DNA of 10,399 nt from contig JBJHBI010000091.1 in the NCBI GenBank assembly GCA_050485405.1, forward strand, positions 1 through 10,399, written 5' to 3'. Position numbers and translations under genes: made by a program. The notes beneath the pieces are model-generated. The model was given only the letters and a program-made list of their open reading frames with translations, ran no database searches and was not told the origin of the DNA. The number at the start of each line of letters is the position of its first letter. The first letter of the stretch is position 1. This document shows, in pieces, positions 7,823-10,399 of this stretch. The stretch is from Saliniramus sp050485405. GTDB taxonomy: Bacteria; Pseudomonadota; Alphaproteobacteria; Rhizobiales; Beijerinckiaceae.

Positions 7823-7937
7823 GGGGGGAGAAAGCGTCGAGGGCATTCTTTGGAGGCGCCACACCACTTGTAGCTCTTATTCGAATGAGTTAATTTTAAT
7901 CGCTAAATGGAAATGTAAACACAATAAGTTGACTGTG
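7823..7937. other. junction between GC-rich chromosome and AT-rich island
   Basis: Composition switches from GC-rich to AT-rich at about 7865-7880 (after GGAGGCGCCACACCAC). No tRNA, integrase site or clear target duplication is visible. A weak sigma70-like promoter could be TTGTAG (7868-7873), 17 bases, TAATTT (7891-7896), which would serve the following gene. A 7-base word TCTTATT occurs at both island edges (7875 and 8925) but is too short to be called a duplication. Confidence 0.4.
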
Positions 7938-8873
7938 ATGGCACTCTATAATGTTCCAAAGGCTACAGATTTAGATGAATTGGCTCTCCGACTCTTTTTC
8001 GATGCGTGGAGCCGAATTGCGATGATATTCGAGGATTTTGCCGGAACTTTTGAAATTGGCGATATACCGGTAGATGGAGATCACATATATCAAGAAGAGT
8101 GGATCGAATACGTTAAGAATGCGCAGAATGAATTGATGTCGATCGTATCAACAATTCAGAATGCATCAGAATTACGGTTAAAAGCAATAATTTGTGATGT
8201 TAGTCCTTATTTGTTGCTAATTAACTCTCAAATAAACTTGCCAAATTCAAAAACAAGTTTGGATTTTTCTGAACTTAGGACGATCGATGCTGTGGATCTT
8301 CCTTCTGCTGTTCGAATATTTACACAGTTTCATCTTGATGAAGATTATAGAGAAAAATATAACAAGATAAGGAAAATTAGGAATAAATTTGTACATCTTG
8401 GCTCTGGTCATTCTGATTTATCTCCACGCGAAGTTGCGGAATTGTTGTTTGATCATTACGTTGAACTTTGGCCAGATGGCAAATGGCTTTTCCGGAGAAC
8501 AAAATATGATGGCAATAGTACTCGACGTTATTTTCATGATGGTCGATACTCGTCAGTTGAAACACTCGTGATGGAAGAGATACCCGTTGTATTTGAGCTT
8601 ATGGGTACAAAATTTATAAAATCCTGTTTTGGGTATAGTAAGAAGAAGATTTCTGGCTTCTGTCCGAATTGCATTTCGAATATCGCCAGCAAGATTGGCA
8701 CGGAGCCAGCTGCTACTGTAGTGAGATTATCAAATAGCAAAGCATTGTGTTTAATGTGCGACAGTGACGTTGAAATCTCAGATTCATTCAAATGTTCTGA
8801 CTGCGGAGAGAGCGTTGTTTCGAGTATAAATAGTATGTCTTGTTGTTTTAAATGTGGAGATGAGTTATTTTAA
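7938..8873 (+). CDS. HEPN-like protein with C-terminal double zinc ribbon, AT-rich and probably horizontally acquired
   Basis: A 311-residue protein I do not recognise as a named family. Residues 1-170 are mostly helical. The segment KIRKIRNKFVHLG contains R148-N-K-F-V-H153, the R-x4-H motif that marks HEPN domains, in the expected position between two helices. HEPN domains are metal-independent RNases or nucleotide-binding modules common in toxin-antitoxin, abortive-infection and CRISPR-linked proteins. The C-terminus has four knuckles: CPNC (242-245), CLMC (271-274), CSDC (286-289) and CFKC (303-306), consistent with two zinc ribbons that could bind nucleic acid or protein. Codon use (AAT, ATT, AAA, GAT) is unlike all neighbours, which indicates recent transfer. 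The start is uncertain: the frame is open from 7803 but the upstream part encodes atypical residues; ATG 7938 lacks a good Shine-Dalgarno. It is convergent with a truncated ATPase gene, four bases away. HEPN assignment is by motif only. Confidence 0.65.
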   Translation: MALYNVPKATDLDELALRLFFDAWSRIAMIFEDFAGTFEIGDIPVDGDHIYQEEWIEYVKNAQNELMSIVSTIQNASELRLKAIICDVSPYLLLINSQINLPNSKTSLDFSELRTIDAVDLPSAVRIFTQFHLDEDYREKYNKIRKIRNKFVHLGSGHSDLSPREVAELLFDHYVELWPDGKWLFRRTKYDGNSTRRYFHDGRYSSVETLVMEEIPVVFELMGTKFIKSCFGYSKKKISGFCPNCISNIASKIGTEPAATVVRLSNSKALCLMCDSDVEISDSFKCSDCGESVVSSINSMSCCFKCGDELF

Positions 8874-8877
8874 TGTT

Positions 8878-9261
8878 TCAATTGGCGGATCGTTTTATTT
8901 TTGAAACGGTAGTTTTTATAGGTTTCTTATTGTAGGTTTTGTGTTTTGCTGATTCGATGGCAGAGAGGCGACGGAGAACTTGCCGCATGGCGGGATATAG
9001 CATCTCCGTAATTGGCTTGTTTTCGGGAGCCTCGATGAACGACGAAATGTAGCCGGCTTGTTCGGCCATATCCATGACTTCATTCAAAAGAACTGTTTTC
9101 CCGGTGCCCCTCAAGCCCAGGAATATCTGGCTCTGGGCGCTTCTGCCCTTGAAGACGCGTTTCAGTGCGACGTCTGCATCTCGGATGATGTCTTCTCGGC
9201 CTGCGAGTTCCGGGGGACGCGAGCCCGCACCGGGGGAAAACGGGTTTTCGACAGGATCCAT
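8878..9261 (-). pseudogene. truncated P-loop AAA-type ATPase (N-terminal third only)
   Basis: The remaining 127 residues carry NPFSPGAGSRPPELAGRE, the N-terminal signature of a family of AAA ATPases, and Walker A GLRGTGKT with Lys55 and Thr56. DMAEQAGY and FIEAPEN follow as in intact relatives. Those relatives are about 400 residues long, from memory, and have Walker B (an ALLIDEIQ-like stretch) and a C-terminal winged-helix part; none of this is here. From about residue 110 the sequence becomes Lys/Thr-rich and AT-rich (KTYNKKPIKTTVSKIKRSAN), which looks like read-through into foreign DNA before a chance TGA. It can probably bind ATP poorly and not hydrolyse it, so it is most likely a broken gene. 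ATG 9261 has AGAGG five bases upstream; a TTG at 9303 is in frame but lies in the repeat array. Confidence 0.75.
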
Positions 9262-9291
9262 CAGGGCCTCTGGAAGCGAGCCGGTTCTATC

Positions 9292-9339
9292 AGGAACTAC
9301 CAAGAACTAATGCAAGAAAGTTAGTTCTTGATAGGTCCT
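9292..9339. promoter_or_regulatory. large dyad of four 10-base half-sites, candidate operator
   Basis: CAAGAACTAA (9301-9310) and TTAGTTCTTG (9321-9330) form a perfect 10-bp inverted repeat around a 10-base spacer. The flanks extend it: CAGGAACTAC lies directly before and ATAGGTCCTC directly after, so 17 of 19 positions pair over the full dyad. Each side is therefore two tandem 10-base units, in phase with one DNA turn. The array begins about 30 bases upstream of the ATPase fragment's ATG and could be bound by a dimeric or tetrameric regulator. An RNA hairpin is possible but the geometry favours a protein site. Confidence 0.55.
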
Positions 9340-9429
9340 CTTAGAGTGGCATGCGCTGGGTCGCAGTTTCATGTGACGCGAGCGGATGGTGGTTATGCTC
9401 ACCGCCGCGAAGAATCACCACAACCCATG

Positions 9430-9458
9430 TTGCAGATTCGTTCCCGAAATGCTATATA
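9430..9458 (+). promoter_or_regulatory. sigma70-like promoter for the 54-residue ORF and following gene
   Basis: TTGCAG (9430-9435), a 17-base spacer, and TATATA (9453-9458, continuing to TATATAAAA). The -10 is strong for such a GC-rich genome and the spacing is ideal; the -35 matches only three of six consensus bases. Transcription would start near 9465, just before the leader hairpin and the Shine-Dalgarno. Confidence 0.5.
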
Positions 9459-9468
9459 AAATTGCGAA

Positions 9469-9496
9469 CCGGATGGAGGGGGCAACCTCCACCCGG
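9469..9496 (+). promoter_or_regulatory. 5'-leader hairpin upstream of the 54-residue ORF
   Basis: CCGGATGGAGG (9469-9479) pairs with CCTCCACCCGG (9486-9496) with one A-C mismatch around the loop GGGCAA. The left arm contains a GGAGG sequence that is sequestered in the stem. The hairpin lies between the predicted transcription start and the AAAAAAGGAG Shine-Dalgarno, so it may stabilise the transcript or tune translation. Confidence 0.4.
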
Positions 9497-9527
9497 CTCT
9501 GACCACCGGAAAAAAGGAGCTTTTCCA

Positions 9528-9692
9528 ATGGCTGCAATCAGCGATACCAAAACCGCCCAAGCGGCGGAAGCGTCCGGGGCGTGTTCGGCGGGGATACACA
9601 CGCGATTCTCGAATTCGGAGCCCGCGGGCGTGCCCGTACAGCGCGGGTGCGCGCCCGTTTTCCTCCTCCTGAGCGAAAGGGGGGTGGCATGA
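9528..9692 (+). CDS. 54-residue small ORF, possible leader peptide
   Basis: A 54-codon ORF starting with ATG behind the best Shine-Dalgarno of the window (AAAAAAGGAG, seven bases spacing). The N-terminal half is Ala/Ser/Thr-rich (MAAISDTKTAQAAEASGACS); the C-terminal half has VPVQRGCAPVFLLLSERGVA. It has two Cys, no signal peptide and no recognised family. Its TGA overlaps the next start codon as ATGA, which couples translation to the downstream gene. Inside it CGGGC(gt)GCCCG (9625-9636) and CGGG...CCCG (9644-9657) can form hairpins, the second followed by TTTTCC, so an attenuator-like role is possible. It could also be a genuine small protein. The promoter, leader and Shine-Dalgarno all point to this start. 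Confidence 0.5.
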   Translation: MAAISDTKTAQAAEASGACSAGIHTRFSNSEPAGVPVQRGCAPVFLLLSERGVA

Positions 9693-10060
9693 GTGCGCTT
9701 TCGCATGAGGATATCGACTGGCTGCGCGGCATGTTCGCCGGGCGCACGCCCCGCGAGGTGGCGCGGATGAAGGCGCTCGTCGAGGAATATCAGGCCTACC
9801 GCCCGATCCACCCCGCCGACATGACCCTGCCGCCGACGGCGCAGCAGACGCTGCTCACTATCATCGACGAACTGGGCCATCTGCGCGCCCATTTCAACGC
9901 CCTCGACATGACCTTCGCCGATCTCCCTGACCCCGACACCCGCCACGCCCTGCGCACCCTCAGCGACGGCATCCACACCCGCCTCCGGACCATCCGCGAG
10001 GATATCGGCGACCTCTACGACAGCGACACCCGGCAGGGGCGGCTCGCCGCACCGGGATGA
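9689..10060 (+). CDS. hypothetical 123-residue helical protein
   Basis: A 123-residue soluble protein, no family recognised. The ATG has AAGGGGGG about four bases upstream and overlaps the stop of the preceding small ORF (ATGA), so the two form a translationally coupled pair. The sequence is helical and charged: an N-terminal segment (ALSHEDIDWLRGMFAGRTPREVARMKALVEEY) reads like a small helical or helix-turn-helix-like unit, a linker (RPIHPADMTLPPTAQQT) follows, and then two long helices (TIIDELGHLRAHFNALDMTFADL; RHALRTLSDGIHTRLRTIREDIGDLYD). GC and codon use match the core genome, unlike the island just upstream. It has no Cys, no membrane segment and no signal peptide. It could be a regulator or a partner protein; function unknown. 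Confidence 0.7.
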   Translation: MSALSHEDIDWLRGMFAGRTPREVARMKALVEEYQAYRPIHPADMTLPPTAQQTLLTIIDELGHLRAHFNALDMTFADLPDPDTRHALRTLSDGIHTRLRTIREDIGDLYDSDTRQGRLAAPG

Positions 10061-10127
10061 CACCCGCGTCGTGTGGGGGGGTGCGGTGATTGAGGGTGCG
10101 GATGCTGTCCACGGCGGCGATTTTTCC

Positions 10128-10207
10128 GCGCCGCCCCTCACCCCCCATGAAGGCCGCACCCGGACTCCCCTCTCCCACCGTGGAGAGGGGTTGGGGGTGA
10201 GAGGCGC
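10128..10207. repeat. palindromic intergenic repeat, copy 1
   Basis: The outer arms GCGCCGCCCCTCACCCC and GGGGTGAGAGGCGC face each other (10128-10146 and 10191-10207). Inside is a perfect 9-bp stem CCCCTCTCC (10167-10175) with GGAGAGGGG (10182-10190). Between the arms lies an ATGAAGGCCGCACCCGGACT segment. This resembles dispersed REP-like elements frequent in Rhizobiales genomes, and it could act as a transcription-end hairpin for the gene upstream. Confidence 0.6.
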
Positions 10208-10265
10208 ATCAGGATCAAGCGCGACCGTGATGAAGCGCGGATGTCATTGAGAGAGCGACAATTTT

Positions 10266-10318
10266 TCTGCGCCGCCCCTCACCCCCGGCCCCTCTCCGCG
10301 GAGGGAGAGGGGAGGGCG
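10266..10318. repeat. palindromic intergenic repeat, copy 2 (short form)
   Basis: The same left arm as copy 1 but without the ATGAAGGCC insert: a perfect 9-bp stem CCCCTCTCC (10289-10297) with GGAGAGGGG (10304-10312) and a GCGGAG loop, within larger imperfect arms GCGCCGCCCCTC and GAGGGCGC. Confidence 0.6.
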
Positions 10319-10366
10319 CTGCATCACCCGCTCAGGATCACCTGAAGTGGTTCGTTGCAGGATATG

Positions 10367-10399
10367 CTCACCCCCCATGAAGGCCGCGCCCGGACTCCC
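10367..10399. repeat. palindromic intergenic repeat, copy 3 (cut by window end)
   Basis: A 33-base stretch starting CTCACCCCCCATGAAGGCC that repeats 10137-10169 with one A-to-G difference. The element should continue past the window edge with the CCCCTCTCC stem. Confidence 0.6.

Larger units (their letters stand above)
10061..10399. repeat. intergenic region of GC-rich palindromic repeats; no gene seen
   Basis: No credible coding sequence is seen here. The region holds two palindromic elements and a partial third at the window edge. They share an entry sequence ATTTTTC(C/T)GCGCCGCCCCTCACCCCC, seen at 10120-10145 and 10261-10285 with one mismatch, and a pair of 33-base direct copies beginning CTCACCCCCCATGAAGGCC at 10137 and 10367 with one mismatch; the latter is cut by the window end. 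Confidence 0.75.

Noticed and set aside
7929..7952. TTGACT and TATAAT as a promoter at the start of the HEPN-like gene
   Set aside because: The two boxes are only 12 bases apart, too close for sigma70, and TATAAT lies inside the coding region.
7875..8931. TCTTATT at both island edges as a target-site duplication
   Set aside because: Only seven bases, AT-rich, not exactly at the composition breakpoints, and no inverted terminal repeats or transposase are present.
9452..10159. Minus-strand open frame of 235 codons opposite the 54- and 123-residue ORFs
   Set aside because: Lacks a ribosome site, crosses the palindromic repeats, and the plus strand has a promoter, Shine-Dalgarno and coupled starts.
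10061..10399. CRISPR array, because of repeated units near the end of the window
   Set aside because: Spacing is irregular, units are palindromic and GC-rich with variable inserts, and there are no regular spacers or cas genes.

Overview
The window looks like chromosome of a GC-rich alphaproteobacterium, probably of the Hyphomicrobiales (Rhizobiales). Most of it is very GC-rich (42 of the 60 bases starting at 7201 are G or C), start codons include GTG and TTG, and the genes are common ones in that group. The order-level placement is inference; no rRNA or other marker gene is present.

Positions 1-7822 are ordinary core or housekeeping DNA. In order they hold: the 3' end of a secreted, pilus-assembly-like (TadE/TadG-like) protein (+); a D-2-hydroxyacid dehydrogenase of the glyoxylate/hydroxypyruvate reductase type (-), divergent from an exported SH3-domain protein (+); an acyltransferase-3 membrane protein (+), convergent with a small two-helix membrane protein (-); phosphoserine phosphatase serB (+), convergent with a histone-deacetylase/AcuC-family amidohydrolase (-) that lies downstream of gluQRS (-); and an AlkA-type DNA-3-methyladenine glycosylase (+), divergent from gluQRS.

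Positions from about 7865 to 9340 are accessory. GC drops sharply (18 of the 60 bases starting at 8161). A single gene there encodes a helical protein with a HEPN-like R-x4-H motif followed by four CxxC knuckles (two predicted zinc ribbons). It runs tail-to-tail, four bases apart, into the remnant of a P-loop ATPase gene that keeps Walker A but ends where the AT-rich DNA starts. Upstream of this remnant is a striking 48-base array of four 10-base half-sites arranged as a large dyad, a good candidate operator. This is the most unusual part of the window: possibly the scar of a defence-type or mobile module, though no defence function can be shown from sequence alone.

Positions 9430-10060 hold a promoter-like sequence, a 5'-leader hairpin, a strong Shine-Dalgarno, a 54-residue small ORF and a 123-residue hypothetical protein coupled by an ATGA overlap. 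Positions 10061-10399 hold no gene but several copies of a GC-rich palindromic intergenic repeat.
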